Below, piece by piece: positions 39,341-50,104 of a stretch of DNA of 64,000 bases (its first letter is position 1; each line of letters opens with the position of its first letter). The position numbers and the translations under genes were made by a program. Origin of the DNA: an uncultured Pelagibacteraceae bacterium (lineage in GTDB: Bacteria; Pseudomonadota; Alphaproteobacteria; Pelagibacterales; Pelagibacteraceae). Where the stretch lies: assembly GCA_902593845.1 (NCBI GenBank), contig CACJJV010000001.1:62001-126000 (forward strand). Direction: 5' to 3'. The notes beneath the pieces were generated by a model, which saw only the letters and a program-made list of their open reading frames with translations, did not search any database and was not told where the DNA came from.

Positions 39341-41260
39341 TTAAATTGAGGATACTTTATTTAAAGCAGAAAATGTTTTTAAAAATTTATTTAATTCCAT
39401 ATTTTCTTGTTTATTAGAATCCAATCTTCTAATAGTTACGGAGTTACTGTCAACTTCTTTTTTACCACAAATTAATAAAATAGGGACTTTTGCAAGAGAA
39501 TGTTCTCTTATTTTATAGTTCAAATTATGATTTTTTAAATCAACTATTGAGCTCATACCAGCTTCTTTTATTTTTTTAGAAACTTTACTTGCATATTCCT
39601 CAAAGTCTTCTGAAATCGGAATTACCACTGTTTGCAGTGGCGATATCCAAAATGGAAACTTGCCAGCATAATTCTCAATTAAAATTCCAATAAATCTTTC
39701 AAGTGATCCAAACAAAGCTCTATGTAACATCACTGGAACTTTTTTTGTTCCATCCTTGTCAACATAAGTAGCATCTAATCTTCCAGGTAAGTTTAAATCT
39801 ACTTGTACTGTTCCACATTGCCAATCTCTACCAATTGCATCTCTTAAAACAAATTCTATTTTTGGACCATAAAAGGCACCTTCTCCCTTATTTATGCTAT
39901 ATTCTAATTTCGTTGCTTTGACTGCCTCTAATAGTGATGCCTCGGCTTTATCCCAAACTTTATCTTCGCCCACTCTTACTTCTGGTCTGTCGGCATATTT
40001 TAACACCACTTTTTCAAAACCTAAATCTTTATAAATATCTAAAATCAAATTTGTTACATTTAAACACTCACTTGTAATTTGATCTTCTGAACAAAAAATA
40101 TGTGCATCATCTTGTGTAAAAGCTCTTACTCTTAGAAGACCATGTAAAGCTCCCGATGGTTCATATCTATGTACTTTACCAAATTCTGTTATTCTTAATG
40201 GTAAATCTCTATAACTTTTTAAACCTTGATTAAAAACTTGTATATGACCCGGGCAATTCATAGGTTTTATTGCAAAAACTTTCTCATCAGGAGTCTCGGA
40301 AGTATACATGTTTTCACCATATTTTTCCCAATGTCCTGATTTTTCCCATAACAATCTATCTAGTACCTCTGGGGTATTTACTTCTTTATATCCTGCTGCA
40401 TCTTGGCGTGCTCGCATATAATTAATTAATTTTTGAAATAATGCCCAGCCCTTCTCATGCCAGAAAACAGATCCTGGACTTTCTTCTCTAAAATGAAATA
40501 GATCCATTTCTTTACCAAGTTTCCTATGATCTCTTTTTTCTGCCTCCTCAATTCTTTTTAAATAATCATCTAAATCTTTTTGAGATGCCCAACCAGTTCC
40601 ATAAATTCTTTGTAACATCTCGTTTTTTGAGTCTCCACGCCAATATGCTCCAGCAACTTTTGTAAGCTTAAATGCTTTACCAATTTTTCCAGATGAAACT
40701 AAGTGTGGACCTCTACACAAGTCATGCCAAGTATCACCATGATGGTAGACTGTTAGCTCCTCACTCTCTGGAATACTCTCTATAATTTCTGCTTTATAGT
40801 TTTCACCAATTTTTTTGAAATGACTTATTGCTTTATCTCTTTTCCAAACTTCTCTTTTTGTTTTTACATCTTTATCAATTATTTCTGACATTTTTTTTTC
40901 TATTTTTTCTAGATCATCCTCTGTAAAAGGCTCTTTCCGAGCAAAATCATAGTAAAAACCATTTTCAATTACTGGTCCTATAGTCACTTGTGTACCAGGG
41001 TATAATTCTTGAACAGCCATTGCCATAATGTGAGCCGTATCGTGTCTTATAACTTCAAGACCCTCTGGATCTTTTGCAGTAAAGATTTTTACTGAACAAT
41101 CTTTTTTAATTGAAAAATACAAATCTTTTAACTCACCATCGACGCTCATTATCAATGCTTGTTTTGATAATGATTTGCTTATTTTTTCTGCAACATCTAA
41201 ACCTGTAACTTCTTTGGGAAATTCAATATTTTTTCCATCTGGTAATGTAATTGTAGGCAT
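39341..41260 (-). CDS. thrS: threonine-tRNA ligase
   Basis: ThrRS of 639 aa is complete. It has a TGS domain ([17 protein letters not shown]), an editing domain with [17 protein letters not shown] and [17 protein letters not shown], and a class II core with [29 protein letters not shown] and [20 protein letters not shown]. It ends with an anticodon-binding domain. It is immediately upstream of infC and immediately downstream of the GT4 gene (1 nt gaps), the E. coli-like thrS-infC-rpmI-rplT-pheST order. Confidence 0.98.
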   Translation of the reverse strand: MPTITLPDGKNIEFPKEVTGLDVAEKISKSLSKQALIMSVDGELKDLYFSIKKDCSVKIFTAKDPEGLEVIRHDTAHIMAMAVQELYPGTQVTIGPVIENGFYYDFARKEPFTEDDLEKIEKKMSEIIDKDVKTKREVWKRDKAISHFKKIGENYKAEIIESIPESEELTVYHHGDTWHDLCRGPHLVSSGKIGKAFKLTKVAGAYWRGDSKNEMLQRIYGTGWASQKDLDDYLKRIEEAEKRDHRKLGKEMDLFHFREESPGSVFWHEKGWALFQKLINYMRARQDAAGYKEVNTPEVLDRLLWEKSGHWEKYGENMYTSETPDEKVFAIKPMNCPGHIQVFNQGLKSYRDLPLRITEFGKVHRYEPSGALHGLLRVRAFTQDDAHIFCSEDQITSECLNVTNLILDIYKDLGFEKVVLKYADRPEVRVGEDKVWDKAEASLLEAVKATKLEYSINKGEGAFYGPKIEFVLRDAIGRDWQCGTVQVDLNLPGRLDATYVDKDGTKKVPVMLHRALFGSLERFIGILIENYAGKFPFWISPLQTVVIPISEDFEEYASKVSKKIKEAGMSSIVDLKNHNLNYKIREHSLAKVPILLICGKKEVDSNSVTIRRLDSNKQENMELNKFLKTFSALNKVSSI

Positions 41261-42415
41261 TTAGTTTAATAGTCTTTTATACTCTGAATATGTAGAAAAA
41301 CACATTTTTTCAACATTAAATTTTTTTATTATATTATTTCTTCCCTCTTTGCCAATTTGATTTATAGCTGTTTCATCCATTGTTAATCCACGGATAATTT
41401 TTTTACTTAAAGATTCTGCGTTTCCTGATTTAAATAAAAAGCCCGTTTTTTCATCATTAATTGTCTCGTTAGATCCTCCAATATTACTAGCTATGATTAA
41501 TTTTTGCATAGATTGTGCTTCTACTGCTACTCTCCCAAAAGCTTCTGGTTCTATTGAAGCTGATACAATTATATCAGAAACTTTATAAGCTAATGCCATA
41601 TCATTACAATGATCTATAAATTTTATTTGATTTGTTAAATGGTATTGCTCAGAAAGACGTATTAGTTTTTTTTTATAAAGGTCTCTTCCTTGATCGTTTC
41701 CAAGTATAACTGCATGGAAAGCTTCATAACCTAATTCAATTTTAACAAGATTAATTGCCTCAATAAATAATTCTTGTCCTTTCCACGAAGTAAGCCTACC
41801 TGGCATTAAAATTATTTTTTTTTCATCATAGATGTTCCATTTTTGAAGTAAATTTTTTTCATCATTTTCTAATTTTGTGGAAGAATCAAAATAGTCAACA
41901 TTTATTCCCCTAAAAATAACTAAAAGTTTTTTTTTACTTGTCAAAAATTCAGAATAATTTTCTTTAATGTGAGAAAAAATAAAATTTGATCCTGCAATAA
42001 TCAAATCAGATCTTACCATCACAGAATTATAAAATTTTTTAAACTTGCCACTAAAATTGTAAGTTCCATGAAATGTGGTAACAAACTTTCTATTAGTTAA
42101 CTTTGTTGCAAATAAACAAGACCAAGCTGGTGCTCTACTCCTTGCATGAACAATTGAGATCTTAAAAAATAAAATTATCCCGATTAATAAAATTGTATTT
42201 ATTAGAATCAATAATGGGTTTTTACTATGAACTGGAAGTTTAATTAGTTTTACTTTTTTTTTATCAACGAATTTTGTTAATTCCCCTCCGCTAGTTACTA
42301 TGAAAGACTCACACCCATTTTCTGGTAAATAATGAGCAATATCATAACATCCTGTTTCTGCTCCTCCGTAACCTAGTTTTGGTATTACTTGCAGGACTTT
42401 TATATTAGACGACAT
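41261..42415 (-). CDS. GT4-family glycosyltransferase
   Basis: The 384-residue GT-B enzyme has an N-terminal GYGGAETGCYDIAHYLP (acceptor side) and VHARSRAPAWSCLFATK. The C-terminal donor side has LMPGRLTSWKGQELFIEA, then VSASIEPEAFGRVAVEAQSM with the EPEAFGRVAVEA retaining-GT4 motif. It probably adds a sugar in LPS or another surface glycan. It heads the thrS operon, adjacent to it with no spacing; the 42-nt divergent gap to the alpha/beta hydrolase should hold promoters. Confidence 0.9.
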   Translation of the reverse strand: MSSNIKVLQVIPKLGYGGAETGCYDIAHYLPENGCESFIVTSGGELTKFVDKKKVKLIKLPVHSKNPLLILINTILLIGIILFFKISIVHARSRAPAWSCLFATKLTNRKFVTTFHGTYNFSGKFKKFYNSVMVRSDLIIAGSNFIFSHIKENYSEFLTSKKKLLVIFRGINVDYFDSSTKLENDEKNLLQKWNIYDEKKIILMPGRLTSWKGQELFIEAINLVKIELGYEAFHAVILGNDQGRDLYKKKLIRLSEQYHLTNQIKFIDHCNDMALAYKVSDIIVSASIEPEAFGRVAVEAQSMQKLIIASNIGGSNETINDEKTGFLFKSGNAESLSKKIIRGLTMDETAINQIGKEGRNNIIKKFNVEKMCFSTYSEYKRLLN

Positions 42416-42457
42416 ACAGTTAGATTATATAATAATAGAGATAACTAATAAACTTTT

Positions 42458-43204
42458 ATGAGCAAATTCAATTACTTTAAAATAAATAAATCAAAAAAAA
42501 TCAGATACTTAAAATACAACCAAAAAAATAAAGCTTACATAGTTTTTTTACACGGGTTTATGTCTGATTTAGAGGGAAAAAAACCTAAAGTATTTTTAAA
42601 TTTTGCAAAAAAAAATAAACTTGGTTTTCTTGCACTAGAATATTCTGGTCATGGAAAATCATCTGGTAAATTTACCAATGGGAATATCTCAAAATGGACT
42701 AAAGAGACAACTTTATTAATTAAAAAAATTGTCAAAAAAAATAGAATCATCTTAGTTGGCTCAAGTATGGGGTCTTGGATTGCTTTAAATCAATTTAAAT
42801 TTTTTAAAAAACAAATTGTAGGTTTTTTAGGAATTGGTTCTGCACCTCAATTTTTAGAGGGTTTAATGTGGAACAAATTTTCAAAAAAAATGAAAAAAGA
42901 AATAACAATAAATAGGATTATTAACTTAAAGCATGGAAATTATGAATATCCAATCTCTTTACAACTAATTAAAGATGGCCGGAAAAATAAAGTATTTCAT
43001 AAAAAAATTTATGACAAATTAAAGATTACTATGGTTCATGGACAAAAGGATGAGTCTGTCCCTGTCAGTTATTCCAAAAAAGTTTTAAAAATTTTTGTAA
43101 ATTCAAAAAAAAAATTAGTTATCATTAAAAAGGGCGATCACAGCTTATCTTCACCTAAATGGTTAGGCATATTAAAAAAAGAGTTAAAAATTATAATTAA
43201 CTAA
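42458..43204 (+). CDS. alpha/beta hydrolase
   Basis: A 248-residue serine hydrolase. The oxyanion segment is IVFLHGFMSDLEG, the nucleophile elbow is GSSMGSW (Ser about 103), the Asp is in VHGQKDESVPVS, and the His is in IKKGDHSLSSPKWL. Relatives are often annotated as acyl-peptide or prolyl-oligopeptidase-like thioesterase or lipase, but the substrate is unknown. The 3' end overlaps gltB (opposite strand) by 8 nt. Confidence 0.87.
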   Translation: MSKFNYFKINKSKKIRYLKYNQKNKAYIVFLHGFMSDLEGKKPKVFLNFAKKNKLGFLALEYSGHGKSSGKFTNGNISKWTKETTLLIKKIVKKNRIILVGSSMGSWIALNQFKFFKKQIVGFLGIGSAPQFLEGLMWNKFSKKMKKEITINRIINLKHGNYEYPISLQLIKDGRKNKVFHKKIYDKLKITMVHGQKDESVPVSYSKKVLKIFVNSKKKLVIIKKGDHSLSSPKWLGILKKELKIIIN

Positions 43205-46200
43205 CTTCTTTAATCTTAGACTTAAATGTAATTGGATTTTTAAGTTTATTAATCATCTCTTTTGGACAAACCTGAACAAAATTTTTAATTTCAACTTCAA
43301 AATTTTCAAAAATATTTTTTGATATCAATGATCCTGTCTCCTTTGAGTGTTCTAAAATTAATTCTTTTAAATAACTTGTCCAATAATCTGTCTCAACATT
43401 TTGCCAAACAACTGAATCTGGATTTACTTTTTTTTCAAACTCTTTAGATTTATCATAGATAAATGCCATACCTCCGGTCATGCCAGCTGCAAAGTTGTCA
43501 CCGACATTTCCTAAAATGACAACTGTTCCTCCAGTCATATATTCACAACCATTTGAGTCACAACCCTCAATAACTGTAGTTGCACCAGAATTTCTTACAG
43601 CAAATCTATCACCTGCTTGACCCGCAGCAAAAAGTTTACCTGAAGTCGCTCCATACAGAACTGTATTTCCGATGATTGTATTTTCATTAGAGATTAAATT
43701 ACTTTCATCAGAAAGTTTTATCGAGATTGTAGCACCTGACAATCCCTTGCCGACATAATCATTTGCATCACCTTTGAGATTTAATTTTAGTCCTTTTGAT
43801 GAAAAAGCACCAAATGACTGACCCGCAGAGCCTTTGAAATTTAATGTAAGAAAATTTTCATCAAGTTTTTCGTACCCATACTTTTTGTAAAGATGATGTG
43901 AAATTCTTGTACCAACTGCCCTGTTTGTATTTTTGATAATAAATTCTTTCACAACTTTTTCTGAATTATCTAAAGATTTTTCTATTTCTGGCCAAATTTC
44001 CTGGTCTAATGTTTCTGGTACTTTATTGATCTCCAATGACTCGCAGTATCTTTTATTGTTTCCTGGGTCTGCCTGAACAAATAATGGATTTAAATCCAAA
44101 TCATCTAAATTTGGTGACGCTTTATTAACTTGCATTAATAAATCAGTTCTTCCAATTATATCATTTAATGATTTAAAACCTAATTCAGCTAAAATTTCTC
44201 TTACTTCAGATGCAATGAAAGTGAATAAATTTACAACCTTGTCTGGAGTACCAGTAAATTTTTCTCTTAATTTTTCATCTTGTGTACAAACACCTACTGG
44301 ACAAGTATTTGAGTGGCACTGTCTTACCATTATACATCCCATTGCCACTAGAGCTGTTGTTGCAACTCCATACTCCTCTGCTCCCATCATTGCAGCAATA
44401 ACAACATCTCTTCCAGTTTTAATACCACCATCAGTTCTCAATGTAACTTTGTGTCTTAAATTGTTTAATGTTAAAACCTGATTTGCCTCGGTGAGACCCA
44501 TCTCCCAAGGTATTCCAACATATTTGACACTTGTTTGAGGAGTTGCGCCTGTTCCTCCATTATGACCCGAAATTAAAATAATATCTGCTTTCGCTTTAGC
44601 TACACCTGCAGCAATGGTTCCAATTCCTGATGATGCAACTAACTTGACACCAACTCGTGCTTTTGGATTTGTTTGTTTCAAATCATAAATCAGTTGTGCC
44701 AAATCTTCTATGGAATAAATATCGTGATGTGGAGGTGGAGAAATTAATGTTACTCCTGGTGTGGAATGTCGTAGTCTTGCAATCTCCTTTGTTACTTTGA
44801 AGCCAGGTAACTGACCACCTTCCCCTGGTTTGGCACCTTGTGCCATTTTAATTTCTATTTCATTACAATTATTCAAGTAATTTACAGTCACACCAAATCT
44901 AGCAGATGCAATTTGTTTAACTCTAGAATTGGCACTATCACCACTATCCATCACCTTAAATCTTTCTGCATCTTCCCCACCTTCACCACTACAAGAAGCT
45001 CCTTTAATTCTATTCATTCCAATAGCAAGAGTTTCATGCGCTTCTTTAGATAAAGCACCGTGGGACATGCTTCCACTACCAAATCTTTTTAGTATTTTTT
45101 CTATTGGTTCAACTTCAGATAAATCTATTGATGAACCCAATTTTTTTTTTCTAAAATCAATTAGATCCCTCAAATTTATTGGTGGTAAATTATATATACC
45201 TTCAGCATATTTCTTATATGCCTCATATGAATTTGAGCCTACAGCACTTTGTAATAAATGAATTAGCTTTCCTTGATATTGATGTGTTTCACCGTTTTTC
45301 CTGTATCTATAAATACCTCCAATTGGCAATATAGTTTCTGTGCTTTCAAATGCTTCTTTGTGAATTTCTCTTATTTTTTTTTCAATTCCAACTAAACCAA
45401 TGCCTGAAATTTTCGAGGTAACTCCAGGAAAGTATTCATTTACAACTGTTCTGCTCAATCCTACTGTCTCAAAATTACATCCACCTCTGTAAGAACTTAA
45501 AACCGAAATCCCCATTTTTGACATTATCTTCAATAAACCTGCATTAACTGAATTAATGTAGCGTTGTACACATTCATCATAACTAAATTGACCAAAAAGT
45601 TTTTTTTCATATCTCTGATATAAACTATCGAAAGCCAGATATGGATTTACTGTAGTTGCTCCAACTCCAATTAATGTTGCAAACGAATGAGTATCTATTG
45701 CCTCTCCAGACTGAACATTTATAGAAACATAACCTCTTAGTTTTTTTTGTATCAAAAATGTGTTTATGGCTCCGACACATAATAACATAGGCATTGGCAA
45801 TCTTTCAGATGAGAGATTTTTGTCACTTAAAATCAGTTGGGTAATACCTTGTCTTACTGCAATTTCAGATTCTTTTTGGATCCTGTTAATAGAATTTTCT
45901 AAATTATCATTTTGTGAAAATGAGCAATCAATAGTCACTGAACTTTTACCAAAAAAATTAGTGAATTTGTTAAATTGTGAATTTGATAAAATAGGACTAT
46001 TTAAAACATAAATATTCTCTTTGGTTAAAGTATCAAAATCAAGAATATTACCTAAATTTCCAAATCTAGTTTTTAAACTCATCACTTTATTTTCTCTTAA
46101 AGAGTCAATTGGCGGATTGGTTACTTGGCTAAAATTTTGTCTAAAAAAATGGTAAAGTGGTCTATACTTATCAGATAGTACTGCTAAAGGGGTATCATCA

Positions 46201-47702
46201 CCCATTGAACCTGTTGCCTCTTTTGCATCTTCTGCCATTGGATGTAATATAAGCTCTAGATCCTCTAAACTTATTCCGAAAGTATATTGTCTTCTCCTTA
46301 GACTTTCGCCATCAAAATTATGTTTTTCATTGGAGATTGATAATTTTTCATCAAGATCAATTATTTGAGAATTAAAATGTTTAAATTCTTTAGCCAAATA
46401 ATCTTTTATTTGACTATTAGAAAAAACTTTACCTTTTTCAATTCTGACCCCGATAATTTCACCAGGACCAAGTCTTCCCTTGGTTAAAATTTTTTTTTCA
46501 TTTAAATCAATCATTCCTGTTTCTGAACCTGCAAAGATCATTTTGTCTTTTGTAATGGCATATCTCAAGGGTCTAAGACCATTTCTATCATTTGCAGCTA
46601 TAACCCATTCATTGTCTGTAGCAGCAATAGCAGCAGGTCCATCCCATGGTTCCATTGTGCTATTTAAAAAATTAAATAATTGCTGATGACTTTTTGATAA
46701 TGTCTTATTTTTTTTCGACCATGCATCCGGTACTAGCATTAATTTAGCTAATGGTGCAGATTGACCTGATTTATTTAATAATTCAAATACATTATCTAAA
46801 GCTGCAGAGTCAGAGACACCTTTTTGGATTACTGGTTTTAAATTTTCTATGTCCTCGAAAAGTGGGCTACTCATTTCTTGTTCATGAACTTTCATCCAAT
46901 TTTTATTTCCTTTGTAAGTATTTATCTCACCATTATGTGCTATGGCCCTAAATGGTTGAGCTAAGCTCCAGCTTGGTGCAGTGTTTGTTGAAAATCTTTG
47001 ATGAAAAATTGCATATCTTGAAATAAATCTTGAATCTCTAAGATCTAAATAAAAGTCAGATAAAGACTCTGCTAAATATAGTCCTTTGTAAATTATAGAT
47101 TTTGAACTAATTGAACAAATATAAAAATTATTCAATGAGGCATCAAAAGCTTTATTTTCAATTCTCTTTCTTATTTCATAAATTTTTCTCTCTAAGTTTT
47201 TATCTAATAAATTTGGATCATTAGGTTTAAAAAGAACTTGTATGATTTCTGGCATGGTTTGAAGAGCTTTTTCACCTAAAACTTTTGAATTTACTGGTAC
47301 TTGTCGCCAACCATATATACTAAAATTATTTTTAGTTAGTTCACTCTCAACTATTGTTTTGCAACTCTCTTGCGCTGAATAGTCATTTCTAGGTAAAAAA
47401 ATCATTCCTACACAGATTTCAGAATTATCATAATCGTGTCCGGTAACTTGTATTTTTTCTATAAAAAAGTCTTTAGGGATTTCAACATGTATTCCGGCTC
47501 CGTCACCCGTTTTACCATCTGCATCTACGGCACCTCTGTGCCAAACTGCTTTTAAAGCTTCAATTCCATACTCTACTATAGCCCTAGATTTTTTTCCCTC
47601 TGTAGATGCAATTAAACCAACTCCACAAGCATCGTGTTCCATCTCTTTTGAATAAACATGATTTTTTGTGAGTAACTCTAAATTTTTTTTATAATTTTCC
47701 AT
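43197..47702 (-). CDS. gltB: glutamate synthase (NADPH) large subunit
   Basis: GOGAT alpha chain, 1501 aa with the start at 47702 (MENYKKNLELLTKNHVYSKE). An upstream in-frame extension to 47789 runs inside gltD and is not needed. The amidotransferase nucleophile is Cys26 in HDACGVGLIAS after a 25-residue propeptide. Also seen are FRAIAHNGEINT, the FMN/2-oxoglutarate domain (PPHHDIYSIEDLAQLI, SGHNGGTGATPQTS) with 3Fe-4S cysteines in AMGCIMVRQCHSNTCPVGVC, and the GXGXG-rich C-terminal helix. Start overlaps the gltD stop by 1 nt (TAATG). Confidence 0.97.
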   Translation of the reverse strand: MENYKKNLELLTKNHVYSKEMEHDACGVGLIASTEGKKSRAIVEYGIEALKAVWHRGAVDADGKTGDGAGIHVEIPKDFFIEKIQVTGHDYDNSEICVGMIFLPRNDYSAQESCKTIVESELTKNNFSIYGWRQVPVNSKVLGEKALQTMPEIIQVLFKPNDPNLLDKNLERKIYEIRKRIENKAFDASLNNFYICSISSKSIIYKGLYLAESLSDFYLDLRDSRFISRYAIFHQRFSTNTAPSWSLAQPFRAIAHNGEINTYKGNKNWMKVHEQEMSSPLFEDIENLKPVIQKGVSDSAALDNVFELLNKSGQSAPLAKLMLVPDAWSKKNKTLSKSHQQLFNFLNSTMEPWDGPAAIAATDNEWVIAANDRNGLRPLRYAITKDKMIFAGSETGMIDLNEKKILTKGRLGPGEIIGVRIEKGKVFSNSQIKDYLAKEFKHFNSQIIDLDEKLSISNEKHNFDGESLRRRQYTFGISLEDLELILHPMAEDAKEATGSMGDDTPLAVLSDKYRPLYHFFRQNFSQVTNPPIDSLRENKVMSLKTRFGNLGNILDFDTLTKENIYVLNSPILSNSQFNKFTNFFGKSSVTIDCSFSQNDNLENSINRIQKESEIAVRQGITQLILSDKNLSSERLPMPMLLCVGAINTFLIQKKLRGYVSINVQSGEAIDTHSFATLIGVGATTVNPYLAFDSLYQRYEKKLFGQFSYDECVQRYINSVNAGLLKIMSKMGISVLSSYRGGCNFETVGLSRTVVNEYFPGVTSKISGIGLVGIEKKIREIHKEAFESTETILPIGGIYRYRKNGETHQYQGKLIHLLQSAVGSNSYEAYKKYAEGIYNLPPINLRDLIDFRKKKLGSSIDLSEVEPIEKILKRFGSGSMSHGALSKEAHETLAIGMNRIKGASCSGEGGEDAERFKVMDSGDSANSRVKQIASARFGVTVNYLNNCNEIEIKMAQGAKPGEGGQLPGFKVTKEIARLRHSTPGVTLISPPPHHDIYSIEDLAQLIYDLKQTNPKARVGVKLVASSGIGTIAAGVAKAKADIILISGHNGGTGATPQTSVKYVGIPWEMGLTEANQVLTLNNLRHKVTLRTDGGIKTGRDVVIAAMMGAEEYGVATTALVAMGCIMVRQCHSNTCPVGVCTQDEKLREKFTGTPDKVVNLFTFIASEVREILAELGFKSLNDIIGRTDLLMQVNKASPNLDDLDLNPLFVQADPGNNKRYCESLEINKVPETLDQEIWPEIEKSLDNSEKVVKEFIIKNTNRAVGTRISHHLYKKYGYEKLDENFLTLNFKGSAGQSFGAFSSKGLKLNLKGDANDYVGKGLSGATISIKLSDESNLISNENTIIGNTVLYGATSGKLFAAGQAGDRFAVRNSGATTVIEGCDSNGCEYMTGGTVVILGNVGDNFAAGMTGGMAFIYDKSKEFEKKVNPDSVVWQNVETDYWTSYLKELILEHSKETGSLISKNIFENFEVEIKNFVQVCPKEMINKLKNPITFKSKIKEVS

Positions 47703-49141
47703 TATGCTACTCTTGTTTTTTTTAGTTGCATATTTTCTAAATAGGTTTTCATAGAAGAAGCCGCATCTCTCCCATCTTTGATTGCCCATACTACTAACGA
47801 CGCTCCTCTTACAATATCTCCTGCAGCAAAAACACCTTTTAGATTTGTTTCCATGGTATTGAAATCAGTTTTAATTGTTCCCCATTTTGTTACTTGTAAC
47901 TCTTGTGCATCAAATAATAATGGTAAATTTTCTGGATCAAATCCAAGTGCTTTGATTACCATATCGGCTTTCACCATATATTCTGAACCTTCTTTAATTT
48001 CTGGTTTTCGTCTTCCTGATTCATCTGGTTCACCTAATTCAATTTGATTAACAACTAAATTTTCAATTTTATTTTTTCCCTTAAATTCTTTTGGACTAGA
48101 AAGCCAAACAAATTCTACACCCTCTTCCTCAGCATTTGCAACTTCTCTAGCAGATCCAGGCATATTTTCTTTATCTCTTCTATATAAACATTTTACCGAC
48201 TTTGCTTTTTGTCTTACTGAAGTTCTTACACAATCCATTGCTGTGTCACCACCACCTATCACAACAACATCTTTTCCCTCAGCGTTTAAAATTCCTTTAT
48301 CAAATAACTCTACTTTATCTCCTAGGCCTTTTTTATTTGATGCTGTCAAAAACTCCATTGCAGGAAAAATATTACCTAAATCATTACCAGGTAATTCAAC
48401 TTCTCTTGGCTTATATACACCTGTCGCTATTAAAATTGCATCATGTTTTTTTCGCAACTGGTCTAGAGTTGCATCTTTACCAACTTCAAAATTTTGAATA
48501 AATTTTATCCCGCCATCCTTTAACAACTTTGTTCTTCGCTCAACTACATGTTTTTCAAGTTTAAAATTTGGAATTCCATAAATTAATAATCCACCTGCGC
48601 GATCATATCGATCATAAACAGTAATTTTATATCCATTTTTCCTAAGCTGCTCAGCGGCTGCTAATCCTGCGGGACCAGCACCAATTATTCCAACGCTTTG
48701 ATCTTTTTCATGTTTGATAGAAATTGGTTTAACCCAGCCTTGTTCCCACGCTTTATCATTTATATATTTCTCAACTGAACCAATAGTAACTGTTCCATGT
48801 CCTGATTGCTCAATAACGCAGTTACCCTCACACAATCTGTCCTGAGGACAAATTCTTCCACACACCTCTGGCATATTGTTAGTGCTTTGAGATAATTCGT
48901 AGGCCTCTTTTAATCTTCCTTCAGCTGTAAGTTTTAACCAATCTGGAATATTGTTGCTTAAGGGACAATGTACTTGGCAAAATGGAACTCCACATTGAGA
49001 ACATCTGCTTGATTGTTCTTCAGCTTTTTTAGTTACAAACTCGTCATAGATTTCATTAAAATCCTCTTTTCTTGTGCCAATCTTTCTTTTAGGTGGAGTT
49101 TGTTGACCTATTTTCACAAATTTTAACATTTTATCAGTCAT
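47702..49141 (-). CDS. gltD: glutamate synthase (NADPH) small subunit
   Basis: The beta chain (479 aa) passes electrons from NADPH via FAD and Fe-S clusters to GltB. N-terminal cysteines CSQCGVPFCQVHCPLSN and CGRICPQDRLCEGNCV bind the 4Fe-4S clusters. FAD and NADPH loops are VGIIGAGPAGLAAAEQL and VVVIGGGDTAMDCVR, and GVFAAGDIVRGASLVVWAI is near the C-terminus. It is first in the gltD-gltB operon. The 183 nt upstream contain a perfect 7-bp inverted repeat (49198-49218), a possible operator. Confidence 0.97.
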   Translation of the reverse strand: MTDKMLKFVKIGQQTPPKRKIGTRKEDFNEIYDEFVTKKAEEQSSRCSQCGVPFCQVHCPLSNNIPDWLKLTAEGRLKEAYELSQSTNNMPEVCGRICPQDRLCEGNCVIEQSGHGTVTIGSVEKYINDKAWEQGWVKPISIKHEKDQSVGIIGAGPAGLAAAEQLRKNGYKITVYDRYDRAGGLLIYGIPNFKLEKHVVERRTKLLKDGGIKFIQNFEVGKDATLDQLRKKHDAILIATGVYKPREVELPGNDLGNIFPAMEFLTASNKKGLGDKVELFDKGILNAEGKDVVVIGGGDTAMDCVRTSVRQKAKSVKCLYRRDKENMPGSAREVANAEEEGVEFVWLSSPKEFKGKNKIENLVVNQIELGEPDESGRRKPEIKEGSEYMVKADMVIKALGFDPENLPLLFDAQELQVTKWGTIKTDFNTMETNLKGVFAAGDIVRGASLVVWAIKDGRDAASSMKTYLENMQLKKTRVA

Positions 49142-49197
49142 AGAATCTTTAAATTTTCGGCAAATTATACATTGTTTTTAGTAATAAAAGTATTATT

Positions 49198-49218
49198 TAG
49201 GTCAATAATTATGACCTA
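49198..49218. promoter_or_regulatory. inverted repeat in the gltD-uppP intergenic region, candidate operator
   Basis: TAGGTCA and TGACCTA form perfect 7-bp arms around a 7-nt A+T spacer. The repeat lies 57 nt upstream of the gltD start and 107 nt upstream of uppP. Such a symmetric site between divergent genes suits a dimeric regulator of nitrogen assimilation, but no regulator gene is in the window. It could instead be a chance palindrome. Confidence 0.4.
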
Positions 49219-49324
49219 TAATAAACTTTATTCAGCATAAAATGTGAGAAATTTATTTTTTGCATACCTATTATGATTAAATCGAATTGTTTAAAATGAA
49301 TATTTTTTAAGTTACGACATCTTT

Positions 49325-50104
49325 ATGCTTCAAGATTTTATAGAAATACTAATTCTTTCTGCAGTCCAAGGAATTTCTGAATTTTTACCTATTAGCTCTT
49401 CAGCCCATCTGATTTTAATATCAAATTTTTATGATTTTAGCTCAAGCTCTTTATTCATTGATATTGGTCTGCACTTAGGTTCTTTATTTGCAATAATCTA
49501 TTACTTTAAAAAAGATTTACTAAATTTAAGAAACAATCAAGAACTATTGGTTTTGATTTTAGTTGGATCAATACCTCTTATAATTTTTGGATATATAATA
49601 TATTCGATCGAAATAATTAATCTTTTAAGAAATATAGAAATTATTGCTTGGACAACTCTATTTTTTGGTTTAGTCCTATTTTTATCGGATAAAAGAGATA
49701 CTGATCAAAATATATCAACCAACTTAAATATAAAATCAATATTATTCATAGGTTTATTTCAAATTTTAGCACTCATACCTGGTGTGAGTAGAGCAGGAAT
49801 AACTTTAACAGCAGCTCGATTTTTGAAATTTAATAGAGTTGACTCAAGCAAAATCGCCTTTTTACTATCTATACCTGCGTTAGCTGGTGCAAGTTTTTTA
49901 GGTCTTCAAGATGCTGTACAACAGTCTACTGAATTTAATTATTTATTATTAATTGCAGTCACTCTTTCTTTTATCTTTTCATTTATCACAGTTAAATATT
50001 TTATAAAATATGTAAGGAATTTTTCTTTAACCGTATTCGTAATTTATAGAATTATTATTGCTTTAGTTTTATTATTGATAATTTATTTTCCTCATCAAGG
50101 GTAA
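49325..50104 (+). CDS. uppP: undecaprenyl-diphosphatase
   Basis: UppP (BacA) regenerates the C55 lipid carrier for cell-wall and LPS synthesis and can confer bacitracin tolerance. It has 259 aa and about eight membrane segments. The first signature is AVQGISEFLPISSSAHLIL and the second is LIPGVSRAGITLTAARFLK. The 3' end overlaps the EamA transporter on the opposite strand by 33 nt. Confidence 0.96.
   Translation: MLQDFIEILILSAVQGISEFLPISSSAHLILISNFYDFSSSSLFIDIGLHLGSLFAIIYYFKKDLLNLRNNQELLVLILVGSIPLIIFGYIIYSIEIINLLRNIEIIAWTTLFFGLVLFLSDKRDTDQNISTNLNIKSILFIGLFQILALIPGVSRAGITLTAARFLKFNRVDSSKIAFLLSIPALAGASFLGLQDAVQQSTEFNYLLLIAVTLSFIFSFITVKYFIKYVRNFSLTVFVIYRIIIALVLLLIIYFPHQG

Noticed and set aside
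47703-47789. N-terminal extension of gltB
   Set aside because: It overlaps gltD, and the GltB propeptide is already complete from 47702.
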